From Acanthosepion pharaonis (taxonomy: Eukaryota > Mollusca > Cephalopoda > Sepiida > Sepiidae), in contig CAHIKZ030002633.1 of NCBI GenBank assembly GCA_903632075.3, forward strand, positions 1,250,001 to 1,314,000: DNA of 64,000 bases, read 5' to 3'. Shown here one piece after another: positions 1 through 10,099 of the stretch (the stretch's first letter is position 1; every line of letters begins with the position of its first letter). The translations under genes were made by a program, and so were the position numbers. The notes under the pieces are model-generated. The model saw nothing but the letters and a program-made list of their open reading frames with translations. It was not told the DNA's origin and searched no databases.

Positions 1-144
1 CGCTGATACTTTTGTATTTGACTAACTGTCGTCCGACATCAACCGACTGACTCACTGAGTGACTGCCTGACTGACTTTACTACTCCTACTTATTATAGGT
101 GGGAGAGTCTATTAACTATAGAATAGGTGTGTTCCACCATAACA

Positions 145-330
145 CTACCCCTGTAAGCGAAATAAAGGGTTCAGTTTGAAATTCCAACCACCTGAAGAAG
201 GCCGGAGAGTACAACGGCTGAAACGTTGTGATAAATATAGCGACAAAGATGAGGACAATAGTCCGAATAATGTAAATAATGTACATAATACCACATCTCA
301 GAAATATAGACAGATGCACCAAAACATTAA
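145..330 (+). repeat. Hammerhead-core repeat family, copy A
   Basis: First of five copies of one dispersed repeat (others near 588-858, 18176-18445, 18449-18568 and 53376-53560). It contains the core CTGAAGA (192-198), a GC-rich stretch able to form a short stem, and GAAAC (220-224), the order of conserved blocks in a type I hammerhead ribozyme. The copy ends with an ATCTCAGAAATATAGACAG segment that also forms the outer edge of the 18.2 kb copy. Copies A and B lie head to tail about 530 bp apart. Penelope-like retroelements typically have tandem pseudo-LTRs carrying hammerhead motifs, so membership of that group is a reasonable inference, but no ORF is attached here. In this copy the expected cleavage-site base is G, which predicts poor activity. 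Confidence 0.6.
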
Positions 331-587
331 ATAAAACATGAATAGCAAAAAAAGAGTGTTGTTTCCCCTTACACATGTAGTCATGTGATACTATAGTAGT
401 CACATGAAACATGAATACAAAAGTAGCACTGAATTCAAAAAATCTCTTCTCCTCCCTTTGGACTTCCACGCAGCAAGTAAATATGACAATACCTACAAGT
501 AACGTCAGAATTTTAGCGATATACTTTCTCCCTACTTTTGTCACACACATATTGATGTGAATGGTATTGATGTCAGTGGTATTAAAA

Positions 588-858
588 GAGTGTGAGTTCA
601 ATACCCGGTTAAGGCAGTGGAGAACTTTCAGAGGGAAATTAGCAGGAGATAACTGATAACTGACATCCATTAAACATGGCACGTGGAACTAGAACAGTCT
701 ACCCCAGTGAGCGAAATAAAGGGTTCAGTTTGAAATTCCAACCACCTGAAGAAGGCCGGAGCATACAACGGCCGAAACGTTGTGAAAAATATGGCAACAA
801 AGATGAGGACAATAGTCTGAATAATGTAAATAATGTTTTGGTGCATATTTTTAAATAA
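588..858 (+). repeat. Hammerhead-core repeat family, copy B
   Basis: Second tandem copy of the repeat at 145-330, extending further upstream. The 60-codon open frame at 676-858 (begins MARGTRTVYPSERNK) also exists, slightly altered, in the minus-strand copy near 18361. It probably reflects recent common origin of the repeats, since the other copies do not keep the frame and the hammerhead-like core (CTGAAGA at 746-752, GAAAC at 774-778) lies inside it. I do not regard it as a host gene. Confidence 0.6.
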
Positions 859-924
859 CTTTTTATTTATCTATTCACATGAATATTGCAAAATTATTGT
901 GGCAGTAATCACTCAGCAGTAAGA

Positions 925-1555
925 TCAGAGATTTTTTTTAATCAATTCACTCCAAGCAAGGAAGTAATGCCACTAGAACACAGGATTACATGAAATAAAA
1001 GTGAAAGAGAATGAGAAGACTGAGAATAGGGCAGATTGAAGTAAGGACAAAAATGGAACATGGTTCAAGAAGATAGAAAATGTTGATGGACATTGCATTT
1101 AAATTTTTGAAGATTATAGATTGGGAAGCAAGAAATAAGGAGGGAGTTCCTCAGACAGGAAGTGCGAGAAAAGAAACTGTTAGAGTAGAAGTGGTGGCTT
1201 CATTTATCTATTTCAACAATAAAACAGTGGGACTTAGTTATCATTCTACTAGCACACTTAAACCCATGAAGTTAGGGCACCAAGGAAAAAAACTCATGTT
1301 GCCATGAAAATATTTGTAGAAAAGACAGAAGGAAGCCATGTCATGTTAATGAGAAAGTGACTGAAGTTGAGATGCCAGGTCAGGATCGATTACATTACAG
1401 ATACTTCTTTGGATTTTGTCAAGAATCTTAAGATGAATAGCAGGAGCACTAAACCATATATGGTAATAGTATTCAATACATGGAGTAATGGTAGATTTAT
1501 AAATGTATAAGATAGATTCTGACAAGAAAAATTTTTTGGGATGACACAGTGAACC
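925..1555 (-). mobile_element. CR1/jockey-like LINE, 3' fragment
   Basis: 5'-truncated, decayed non-LTR retrotransposon. On the minus strand it shows, in order, the remains of the post-RT segment (YKSTI-PC-EYCCHIWSGAP type), a CLFYKYFHGNC-like stretch and a FFPRTS-LWNSLP-like C-terminus, followed by the family 3' tail CTTGGAGTGAATTGATTAAA around 930-960. Frameshifts and stops break the reading frame. The same family recurs at 19.8, 23.7-24.7, 26.4, 38.1, 42.6 and 51.2 kb. The clade is assigned from C-terminal style only, because no catalytic motif is present here. Confidence 0.7.
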
Positions 1556-1574
1556 ACCTTTCTTTGCAGTTCAT

Positions 1575-1925
1575 TTTATGTGTCATGTCCTTTCAGGACA
1601 TAGGCGATTATGGCTCTCCACCACCTCCTTCTATTCTTTGCAGCTCTCAACAAGTTCCTTCCCTCTGCGACCTCCCCCCAGACCATGTTCTGTCATCCAT
1701 TTGCTTAAGCCAACTAAGTATGCCATGCATTGTTTTCCCTTGTCTCTCTTTCTCTCTATTCGACATGTGAGTATCAGATTTTCCAGGCCCTCCTTCCTTA
1801 TTATGTGTCTCAGGAACTTCAGTTGCCTCTTCCTGATGTTAAGTATAAACCTCTTCCTTGTTTGCATCCTCTCTAAGACCTCATCGTTGCTCACATGTTC
1901 AGTCTGTTGGTCTCCTGGAGTTTAG
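1575..1925 (-). mobile_element. RTE-like LINE, 3' coding fragment
   Basis: On the minus strand an 87-codon frame (1631-1894) reads MSNDEVLERMQTRKRFIL, then RKRQLKFLRHIIRKEGLENL. This is the C-terminal RKRQLKFLGHIMRKEGLE block of a LINE (RTE/R1-like endonuclease-reverse transcriptase polyprotein). The last codons continue towards 1585 as an ending of the LWRAMIAYVLKGHDT type. Other copies are at 22.8, 33.0-34.4, 35.3, 50.4 and 53.7 kb. It abuts the CR1-like fragment at 925-1555. Confidence 0.75.
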
Positions 1926-2089
1926 CATCAACCATGCGGATAGCAGACAGAAAAGGTTGCCTTATAAACCAATATACAGGGTGCATACAAGGAGGGTCCA
2001 CATTTGCATTTGATTATATGGATTTGTTTAAGAGGATATGTATAAGATTTGATCAAAAATTATCGGGACTGGTGCTATAAAAAGAAAAC

Positions 2090-2420
2090 TACAACACATA
2101 TCAATTCGGTATTTAATTTCCTTCATAGTAGGCCCCTTCTGAAACCGCACACTTTGTCCAATGTTATTTTCATTGATGAAAGCATTCCTGGAACTACTTT
2201 TCTGGGATAGTGAGAAGCTGCTCCATTTCAGTTTCTTGGATTTCATCAATGTCTTGAAATCTTGTTCCTTTCAAGTAGGATTTGATTTTTGGAAAAAGGA
2301 AACAGTCATAAGGGATGAGATCTAGAGAAAATAGTGATTGTCAGATTTGGTGAACATTATGCTCAGCCAAAAACAGCTGCACAAGATATAGTCACTGATG
2401 CAACCTCTGTGGTGTGGTGA
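2090..2420 (-). pseudogene. mariner-type transposase C-terminal relic
   Basis: Reading the minus strand from about 2420 down gives FLAEHNVHQI, a stop, then SLDLIPYDCFLFPKIKSYLK, GTRFQDIDEIQ and further on FQECFHQ with WTKCVVSEGAYYEG. This matches the mariner pattern FLAE-N then SPDLAPCDFFLFPKLK, the last catalytic aspartate region of the DD34D family, and the terminal Cys-x-x-x-GGDYFEG block. Here the catalytic segment SPDL-P-D is SLDLIPYD, so the Asp of the family DFFLFP block is kept, but several stops are present. No terminal inverted repeat was located. The sequence is non-functional; the gene is clearly mariner-like, and the subfamily is not assigned. Confidence 0.7.
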
Positions 2421-3179
2421 CATGACCACATTCTACATATTTTTCTTCCAAGAAAAGAAAGTGATTAAAGACTTTATGATTTATTGCATATGCTTAACAG
2501 AGTTCAAGGTCAATCTGTGCCAAGTGGCTTCACTGTGTGTACTATAGCTCCATTACCATAGCAACAATCCTGATACTTTTTTACCATATCTTCATCAAAA
2601 GAACGTCTGCTTCCTTCAGCTTAGAATGAAAAGACAAAACTGTATGTAAGGAAAACATATTTGTATCTCTGAGCATAAGTAGTTGCCATAAATCAAATTT
2701 ATCAAATACATGTGTGTATGAAGGTTTATATTAGTATCTAATAGTAGATAATCTTTTGTAAGTGTATGAGTTTCTGTGTATTTGTGTCTTTGGTAAACAA
2801 AGATGACATTTTAAATAAGAATTTGGATTTCAGCATAACCAGACTTTACAAGAAGAAAGTAAGATAATCATTTTAATGGAAACCGGTTCCTTTCTTTGGC
2901 AACTAGAGATTTTAAAAATAATTTTTTGTCTTGTCTTTTACTCTTTTTTTAAAAAAAATTTAAAGTAGAAAAAAAACATTTTTGTAATACTGATAAATAT
3001 TGATTTGGGGCATTACAAGATGTCTATCTACACAAATGCAATGTCAATTTGTGTTGTTTGTCTGTTGGTGTTATGGTACTTTGTAAGGTTTCCAAAATAT
3101 TTTTTAAGTGAAATATTAAACTAAAAATGCCACTCTGTATTTTGTTTGATTTCCTGTTTTAAGTAATCCAAGCAGATTG

Positions 3180-3335
3180 GTTGCCATACTAGTGTGATAT
3201 ATGGACAGATTTTATGATCTACTAATATACCTATCCATAAATCATGTAAACCAAATTATTAGAATTACGTACGTATACATGTATATGGGCGTGGGTATAT
3301 GAGTATGCATATATATTGATATAATGGAATATGCA
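3180..3335 (+). repeat. Dispersed repeat, first copy, flanking the Tc1-like unit
   Basis: A segment with ATTATTAGAATTACG, then ATACATGTATATGGGCGTGG and a TA-rich tail recurs at 4540-4655, where it ends in a pure (TA)n tract. It is probably the 3' part of a SINE-like repeat with a (TA)n tail. The 5' limit is not clear. Confidence 0.5.
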
Positions 3336-3587
3336 TACACCTGAGTTCCCCCTCACTGGAATATGATTGGCTGGTGTCTGTCATAAATTCAGACAGACGT
3401 GTAGGTACGACAGAGTTTAAGTCTATAATGATGCCCATTGGACTACGCCATTAGCTATCCTATTGGTCTACACCTATTACCTGTAACTACGACGAGTAGC
3501 GGTCAATTACTGCTACCATGTACTACTTGGTTACAGAGGCCAAACTCACTTAGCTACTTTGATCAAATATATCCCTTTCCGGGACAT

Positions 3588-3592
<5 letters not shown>
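3335..3592 (+). repeat. 270-bp repeat family, copy 1 (inverted mate at 13.33 kb)
   Basis: Contains TGAGTTCCCCCTCACTGGAA and ends near TTTCCGGGACATATCA beside a (TA)n tract. A reverse-complement copy lies at 13335-13600, beginning TGATATGTCCCAGAAAGGGA. Neither copy codes for protein. Confidence 0.6.

Positions 3593-3637
<45 letters not shown>
3589..3637. repeat. (TA)n microsatellite
   Basis: Pure alternating TA run of about 48 bp; apparent Ile-Tyr repeat frames across it are spurious. Confidence 0.95.
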
Positions 3638-3640
<3 letters not shown>

Positions 3641-3794
3641 CAGGCTGCAATGGGAAATTTGTCTCTATTTTATGTTTTTTAATTTCATGCATGCACATTG
3701 TTTTTGATTTTTTTGACTGCACTATATAGTAGGGTCAGTTGGGCAACAGCTGTTAAAAAAAGAGCATCATGATGCAATTCACTCTACCAGAAAT

Positions 3795-4415
3795 TTGGAA
3801 ACAGCATGCTGTACTGCTTGTCATACATACCAGAAGCTCCAGTACAAACATTTCAGAGAGTTTGGGTGTCAATCTGAGGACAGTGTAGAGAATGCTGTGT
3901 CCCCAAAAGATGTGCAGAGAGTGATGAAAACCAAATATCCAATCAACATCATGATGTTTGGAGTAATCACTAGTGATGGTGATGTTATACCTCCATACAT
4001 CTTCCTACAGGGCCTCAGATTCAACACAGAAGCCTACATCAAGTGCATTGAGGAGGTAGTATTGTCCTGGGTCAAATGGGTGGCTGCTGCAAGACTCTAT
4101 ATCTGGCAACAGGACTCTGCACCATGCCACACAAACAGGAGAACCCAGTCATAACTGTCAGACAATTTCTATGACCACATCAACCCTTACGTCTGACCAT
4201 CTAACAGCCCAGACTGCAACCCTCTTGATTATTAAGTGTGGAGCACAGTTGAGGGAGAGACCAACAAAACTTCTTTTAACACCAAAAATTAACTGAAGGC
4301 AAGGATTATGGCAACATTCACCAACTTAAACAAGGAGACCATCCAGAAGAGTTGCAAGAAATTCCAAAATCATCTGGAGGCTGTGGTGGAAGTCAATGGC
4401 AATTTTATTGAATAA
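3795..4415 (+). pseudogene. Tc1/IS630-type transposase pseudogene (DDE_3)
   Basis: A 119-codon frame (3795-4154) shows PINIMMFGVITSDGDVIPPY, then IFLQGLRFNTEAY and RLYIWQQDSAPCHTNR. It is the catalytic core of a Tc1/mariner (IS630) transposase: the D of WQQDSAPCH is the second catalytic aspartate. Past the stop near 4152, the same product continues as LSDNFYDHINPYV, PSNSPDCNPLDY (the region before the third acidic residue) and VWSTVEGETNKTSFNTKN, interrupted by stops, ending around 4415 (NFIE then stop). The N-terminal helix-turn-helix domain is missing or unrecognisable upstream. The element is inactive. It sits between two copies of another repeat (3180 and 4540). Confidence 0.85.
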
Positions 4416-4539
4416 ATTTATTCTTTAGTATTTCAAGATATTTTTGTGTAATTTTAGTAAATATATCTGTTAAAATGAAGTATCAGTGTGATATTCATTT
4501 TTGTGTAATTTAGATGACAATTTATCCATCATATCCTAT

Positions 4540-4651
4540 ATATATATTTGGTGATCTAGGCCTATAGACATTATGCCCGTTCATAAATCAACTAAAACAA
4601 ATTGTTAGAATTATGCAAATATACATGTATATGGGTGTAAGTATATGAGTG

Positions 4652-4684
<33 letters not shown>
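4540..4684 (+). repeat. Dispersed repeat with (TA)n tail, second copy
   Basis: Begins near TTTGGTGATCTAGGCCTATA, includes ATACATGTATATGGGTGTAA and ends in a (TA)n tract at 4654-4684. It is homologous to 3180-3335. SINE-like 3' portion inferred from the tail; no internal promoter seen in this stretch. Confidence 0.5.
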
Positions 4685-4687
<3 letters not shown>

Positions 4688-4713
4688 GAAATGGACAAAG
4701 TCTGACAATTATT

Positions 4714-5120
4714 TTAAGACATTTTTATGTTTATACATTCTTTTTTATAGATGCAAATATTTAAGTAAATGCTCTGTTTATAATAAACAGTATTAACAAC
4801 ATTTACCGATTTCATAATGTGTGACGTCATTTGTTTACATTTGGATACGCATGGAGCAGATATAAAATCATGGAAAATTGTAGTTTAAGAACAGTAAAAT
4901 CAACCTTGCTAACTGAAATGCTCCTCTGTGGCTAAATTGGTAAAAGCATGTCAGGCTATATGATGGTTTCATATAGGATACAGGTTCAATTCTTGTTGGA
5001 GGACGCATATTTTCTATGACAATTCAGGCCAGTAAATGTTGTTAATACTGTTTATTATAAACAGAGCATTTACTTAAATATTTGTATCTATAAAAAAGAA
5101 TGTATAAACATAAAAATGTC

Positions 5121-5124
<4 letters not shown>
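4714..5124. repeat. Snapback element with 91-bp inverted arms
   Basis: Arms 4714-4804 and 5034-5124 are reverse complements with apparently a single mismatch, separated by 229 bp that contain a tRNA-like unit. The right arm runs directly into a (TA)n tract (5125-5151), and a second (TA)n tract (4654-4684) ends about 29 bp upstream of the left arm. One reading is a tRNA-derived SINE (head 4920-5006, body to 5124, (TA)n tail) next to an inverted, truncated second copy of its body. The alternative is a non-autonomous foldback transposon. Confidence 0.8.
4920..5006 (+). repeat. tRNA-like SINE head (A and B box)
   Basis: An A-box-like TGGCTAAATTGG (4929-4940) is followed about 43 bases later by a B-box-like GGTTCAATTC (4983-4992), and the ends (GCTCCTC / GAGGACGC) can pair imperfectly like an acceptor stem. 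The predicted anticodon loop lacks the usual U33 and the stem has mismatches, so a working tRNA is unlikely. It is best read as the pol III promoter head of a SINE. Confidence 0.6.
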
Positions 5125-5151
<27 letters not shown>

Positions 5152-5154
<3 letters not shown>

Positions 5155-5400
5155 TAGTAGTAGTAGTAATCTTATAAGTTTAAGAAACTATACTCATTCG
5201 GAAAACATTTGGTGTTTTGATTTGCAAATAATCAAACCAATACCAAAGGGGAAAAAAAGGTATAAAAAAGAAAGAACCAAGAGCATGTATGTTAGCTGAA
5301 AATAATTGTCTAGCATGCAAGTCCAAAGCCCAAAGAAAAACCCCAATACAAGTACGCAAAATAACTAAATAAAGTGCTCAGTACAATAAGTAGAGCAGAC
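5152..5400 (+). repeat. (TAG)n and Penelope-associated flank
   Basis: A short (TAG)n run (5152-5167) precedes AACTATACTCATTCGGAAAA and TGTTTTGATTTGC. A similar segment, also downstream of a (TA)n tract, sits immediately before the Penelope-like ORF at 44.77 kb. The rest to 5400 is not recognised. Weak evidence that this is part of a Penelope-type remnant. Confidence 0.35.
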
Positions 5401-5423
5401 CTAGTTAAACCTAGAGAGCCAGA

Positions 5424-5506
5424 CAAACCTACCACCTTCACCTTAGCGGATCGTCAGGTAAGTCAGCCTTCCATGACGATCCGCTACGGTGAAGGTGGTA
5501 GGTTTG
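5424..5506. repeat. 33-bp-arm palindrome from Penelope-type terminal sequence
   Basis: Arms 5424-5456 and 5474-5506 are complementary at 32 of 33 positions with a 17-base loop. The minus strand reads CTGACGATCCGCTAAGGTGA and continues to GTTTGTCTGGCTCTCTAGG beyond the arm, closely matching the hammerhead-like region that follows the Penelope ORF at 46.1 kb. It is interpreted as two opposed copies of the same pseudo-LTR segment. The GAAAC block is altered to GAAGG here, so ribozyme activity is not expected. Confidence 0.7.
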
Positions 5507-5518
5507 TTTAAAGGTGGT

Positions 5519-5520
<2 letters not shown>

Positions 5521-5571
<51 letters not shown>

Positions 5572-5595
5572 TAGAGAGAGAGAGAGAGAGAGACA
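5521..5595. repeat. (TA)n then (GA)n microsatellite
   Basis: About 49 bp of TA followed by about 25 bp of GA. Accounts for the open frame crossing it. Confidence 0.95.
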
Positions 5596-5799
5596 GGAAA
5601 GAAAGAGAAAGAAGGAGGTAGTGAGAAAGATCAACTATGTAACTGTTTACATTATAATGATCTGATTTTTGTTTGTGAATATTTTTGTTTATTGCCATAA
5701 CACTTTAAAAATGACACACCACAGTGATATTAGCATTAAGGCAGTGTGAAACTTAAAAATGATATTGTGTGGATCTGTGTTCATGTTCATCCTAATAAA

Positions 5800-6020
5800 A
5801 ATAACCTGATTTTTCTGTTTATGTGCTTCTTACAAAAGTTGATAAGAAAATAATATCAAGATTAAAAGAGGAAAAGAAATGAAAACATCACTAATAGTGT
5901 GGGGTCTGTATCCTCACTCAATCTGATAATAATGATCTGATTTTGTGTGTTTGTTACAAAAGCTGAAAAGAAAATCATATCAACATTGAAACATGAAAAA
6001 AAAAATGAAATGATTAATAA
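5800..6020. repeat. Diverged tandem duplication, about 125-bp period
   Basis: The block with CTGATTTTTCTG and TTACAAAAGTTGATAAGAAA near 5808-5890 is repeated with divergence at 5933-6020 (CTGATTTTGTGT, TTACAAAAGCTGAAAAGAAA). No coding signal. The rest of 5700-6900 is AT-rich and unassigned apart from the repeat at 6455. Confidence 0.55.
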
Positions 6021-6454
6021 CTTCTGTAGAAAAATAATGCTAAAAATAATATAATAAACCATTATTTTGTAATAGAAAATAAAGTAGTTATTGGACTGCA
6101 ATCCAAAAGAGAAGCATTGGGTAACTGGAGAAAAAACACTTCAGAGTAAATCAAATCAAATGCTGCTCAAAAAAGTACAATTCACAGTTGCCATTTTGCA
6201 ATCATCATTTTGCAATTGTCATTTTGTTGATGCCATTCTATAATTATTGATATACTGGTACCAATTCTTGGTATAGTGAGAACATTCTACTGGAATAAAC
6301 TAAAGTGACTTATATAGAAATCAAAAGGGAGGTGTACAATAGATACCTCACCCAGAAATAATAATTTTTTCAAAGTTTTTCATATTATTTATTATGCACT
6401 CCAGAAGACAAATATAAAAAAAATAATTTATTTATTAAATTTTATAAAAATTAA

Positions 6455-6600
6455 AAGAAGGGCTGCAGTTTGCTATGTAAATTCAATATATTGATTCTCT
6501 TACAGAAGCCAAAATAAAATAATGTCATAATGTAAAAAAAATAAAAATTTGAAATTTGTAATCTGGAGTGCTTTTTACATATACTACTATCAATTAAGCA
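6455..6600. repeat. Dispersed AT-rich repeat (related copy at 36.53 kb)
   Basis: GCAGTTTGCTATGTAAATTC and a following TTGTAATCTGGAG block have counterparts at 36530-36670 (CCAGTTTGCTATGTAAATAC, TTGTAATCTGAAG). Class unknown. Confidence 0.45.
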
Positions 6601-6905
6601 TTCCAGATTTGTAATTATAGTACTGAATATCAAGAGACAGTGCATTAATAGTAATATATAAAATTAAATGTGCATTTACCTTGTCCCGACTCAGAGATAC
6701 ACTAAAATTACATCCAAGGAAACTTGATTGCAAAACTGAATTTATTAATTTTGATTTCTATATAAGTTGGTTTAGTTTATTCCTGTAGAATCTTTGTGGT
6801 ACATCAGGCAGTAAGAAAACAAATTCAATTTTACAAACATATCCCTTGACAAGAAGTGGATGTACTCTCTGTGAAACTCCAAGTAGGGACAAGATAAGGG
6901 AACAT

Positions 6906-6911
<6 letters not shown>

Positions 6912-6950
<39 letters not shown>
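6912..6950. repeat. (TA)n microsatellite
   Basis: Pure TA tract of about 38 bp. Flanking 6960-7440 shows no recognisable gene. Confidence 0.95.
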
Positions 6951-6953
<3 letters not shown>

Positions 6954-7440
6954 AGACAAGAGGTAAGACTATTCTTAGCTATGTGTTTCATCCTAACGGA
7001 CTTTATCAAGGCAATGTAGGATTTATTTTGTTGCACGTGTTTATATCCAAAAGTGAAGATCATTGGTTTACCAAGGCTTTTAAATTTGAGTATGTTAATA
7101 AATATTCATCAGGTGGTTCAAAACATGTGGAGGACACAAAGCATCATAATTCATAGTCTGGCAAAAAGTAAGCAAGTAATATTCACAAAATTTGTTTTTT
7201 TTAGTTGAATATTGCTTAGATTATGATTAGATTGTTATGGCATGAGATGGATATATGTGCTGTACATCTTCAAAAACATGAGGTGATGGATTTAACCATT
7301 TTCTTTTGATTTTCAATATATTTGTGGTCATGTATGTTGGCTTTGGAAAGTAGTAATTCTTTTTTTTTTTTGGCTAAGAATATTTTTCCCCATATCTCTT
7401 TTTATTCATTTTGTTCCTCTACAAATACAGTCTATTTGAA

Positions 7441-7447
7441 AACACAC

Positions 7448-7534
<87 letters not shown>

Positions 7535-7602
7535 GTATGTGTATATATGTATGTATACACATATATATATGTATGTATACACATATATATATATGTATAT
7601 AT

Positions 7603-7645
<43 letters not shown>

Positions 7646-7670
7646 CACAAACACACACACATAGATATAC

Positions 7671-7702
<32 letters not shown>

Positions 7703-7704
7703 CG
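7441..7704. repeat. Compound (CA)n/(TA)n/(GATA)n/(GA)n microsatellite
   Basis: A block of about 260 bp of CA, TA, TATG, ATAC, CA, TA, GATA and GA repeats in succession. All long reading frames here on both strands are repeat translations. Confidence 0.97.
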
Positions 7705-8511
7705 AGAGAGAGAAAATAAATAAAACAGACAGAAATTTCATTGTACTTTCAAAGATACAAATAGAAATAGTAATAATAACCATATATTTATATTTATGTA
7801 TACATGGTCTGTCCCCAAAATATTTATTTTATATTAATTAAGTACCCCACCCAAGGTAATGGCATCTTAATCTTCACTCAATTATTCCAGCATTCCTTCC
7901 ACTTTTCAAAACAGCCTGCAAAGTACAATGTCCTCTTTTGTTATCACTATCAATTGCCTCATCACTTTCTACTTAATCTCATCCCCAGTTTGAAATTTAC
8001 TTTCGAACAGTTTTTTGACAAAAACTCCTACATAAGATATGAAGAATCAATTTTTTGGGGGTCATTGTGAATGTGACAGTCATACATTATGCAAGATCTT
8101 TCAATGCCATCACAATGAAGACTGAAAAACATTATAGGCGAGAATCTGTTTAGTAATACATACTGATAAGTTGTCATGTTACATCCAAGCTGCAAAAATG
8201 GTTCACAAAATCTTCAAAATGGTTGGATACATTCTTTTATGGTGGTTAAGGAGGTTATTAGTTATGGATGAGTTATTTATATAATGACAATTTCCTTTCT
8301 TGGTATAATGGATTTAGGTATATATTGGCCTTGTGTAATGATTAAAAGAAAATGCACAGGGTGTTGATAAGTATAAAATAAATCTTATATAACACAATAT
8401 AATAATACAGAAGGATAAGGTGAAAGTTAGAGTTTCAACAGTTCAAGTGTAAATGTCCTGGCACATGCAAGATATTGAGAAAGAGGGAGAGAGAGTTCTA
8501 GAGTCTTCTAA

Positions 8512-8574
8512 GTTATAATGTCATGGTCTTTTTTTTTTCATGTTTTAATGTGTGTGTGACCATGACATTATAAC
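8512..8574. repeat. 17-bp perfect inverted repeat (hairpin)
   Basis: Arms 8512-8528 (GTTATAATGTCATGGTC) and 8558-8574 are perfect reverse complements with a 29-base loop holding a poly-T run and a short (TG)n. It may be the tip of a small foldback element; no further inverted homology was seen outside the arms. Confidence 0.8.
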
Positions 8575-8749
8575 ATAGAATAAAAAATTCCATAATGGAT
8601 AATTTTTTCACATTCTAATGAACACTCAGCACATTGTCAACCGTTTTGCATTTAAAAGCACAATGAAAAAATTATGGTAATGGATAACAATGCACATCTT
8701 TATATAAATACTTATACTAATGAACAACATATAGTTTTGTACCACTTGC

Positions 8750-8800
8750 ACCCCTGAAGATGATCTTGGGAGAAGATCGAAAGTACTTGGGAAATGAAAA
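8750..8800 (+). other. Hammerhead-like core, isolated
   Basis: CTGAAGA is followed by a possible stem GATCTT/AAGATC with loop GGGAG and then GAAA, the order of the hammerhead catalytic blocks. The paired 5'/3' flanks needed for stem I were not convincing. Probably a remnant of a Penelope-type repeat, unrelated in sequence to the 0.2 kb family outside the core. Confidence 0.4.
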
Positions 8801-9499
8801 TAAAAAAATTTAAACAGCTGTAGTACTCATCTTTTAACATCAATGCATGGAAGGTTATTCGTGAGTATGAACGGATTTTATTAAAAATTAGCAGACATAA
8901 TGTCTGTAATTTATTCAATCAGATATATATGTGTGTGTGTGTGTACATATATATGTACCTAAATGTAGTTTCTGCCACTTGACCATGTGGTAAAAGAAGG
9001 TACGTTTGTTTTCAATCTAACAAGGACAGTTTAGCCATGTAAAGTCACCAGCTAGTTATGCAAATGTTGTATTTCATCTCTGGGTATGTTACCATGACTG
9101 CAATACCAGAGAATCAACAAAACTATTGACTCTGCTTTTGGTTGATTTTCTATTTGTTTATATACACCTCTACAGATCCACTTTGAAAAGGCCACTCACA
9201 TTTCATTGGCACATAATCCATATCCTGATTGTTAAATCTTTCTGATTGGTTGGTCAAACTATTTATTTTTAGAAATGGTGAATCTTGGTTTACTTATTAT
9301 TTATTTTTATTTATTTCTATATCAACACACTTTTATCCCAGAACTTCAGACAACACTAGGAAGTCCAAAGTGTAATTGTCGAAAGTTAGTGATCAAAGCA
9401 GAAAAAAATGATGATATTAATCTAAATTATTCATATAAGAAATGATAAAAAAAGAAAAAGTAAATGAAATATAAAAAAATGTTTTCTTTTGCCATAAAT

Positions 9500-9975
9500 T
9501 TTGAATTAACCTATATCCTCTTAGCATCAGCTTAAACTGATGCCTTCTTTTTTTTTTTTTGCTTATAACTAAACTACAATTATCAACTATAATTCTGGAA
9601 AGTAAAAATTCTACTGAAATATGTTGGAAAATTTCCAAGTTTTCATCTGAAATCAAGAAAAAAAACTTAAAGCTAAATGGTCATAATCTATGGAGAAAAG
9701 AATGTATCAGTATAGGTTTAAATCAATAGCATTTACATAACAGTTTAAGAAGTTCATCAAACTTTGTCTGATTTTAGCTCATATCCTCTTGACATCAGAT
9801 TAAACTACCACATTCTTTGTTTTTTATGTATATATGAACTATAATTATAAACCATAATTTTTTGAAAGTGAAAATTTCAATGAAATATGTTTGAAAATTC
9901 TACAAGCTTTCATCTTAAATCAGAAAAATAGAAATTTTAAGCAAAACAGTCACAATTTAATGAAAAAAAGATGGC
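9500..9975. repeat. Diverged tandem duplication, about 270-bp period
   Basis: CTATATCCTCTTAGCATCAG near 9510 is repeated as CTCATATCCTCTTGACATCAG near 9778, and the following GAAATATGTTGGAAAATT block is repeated as GAAATATGTTTGAAAATT about 270 bp later. Function unknown; the region is AT-rich and non-coding. Confidence 0.6.
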
Positions 9976-10099
9976 TGTTGAAACTGATGCCAGTAGAGTT
10001 AGACATGATCTTTTTATTTTCATTTTGTGTGTGTGTGTGGCCATTGTTTTGTTTTTTTTTCAATCCCATCAACAATCCTTTAATAGCTTGAGAGGAAAC

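Noticed and set aside
676..858. Small conserved protein MARGTRTVYP...
   Set aside because: Repeated only within a dispersed repeat, broken in the more diverged copies, and overlapping a hammerhead-like core.
4920..5006. Functional tRNA gene
   Set aside because: A and B boxes are present but acceptor pairing is imperfect and the anticodon loop lacks U33; a SINE head explains it better.
7322..7783. Six overlapping reading frames of Ile-Tyr, Thr-His and Val-Cys repeats
   Set aside because: They are translations of a compound (CA)n/(TA)n/(GATA)n microsatellite in every frame.
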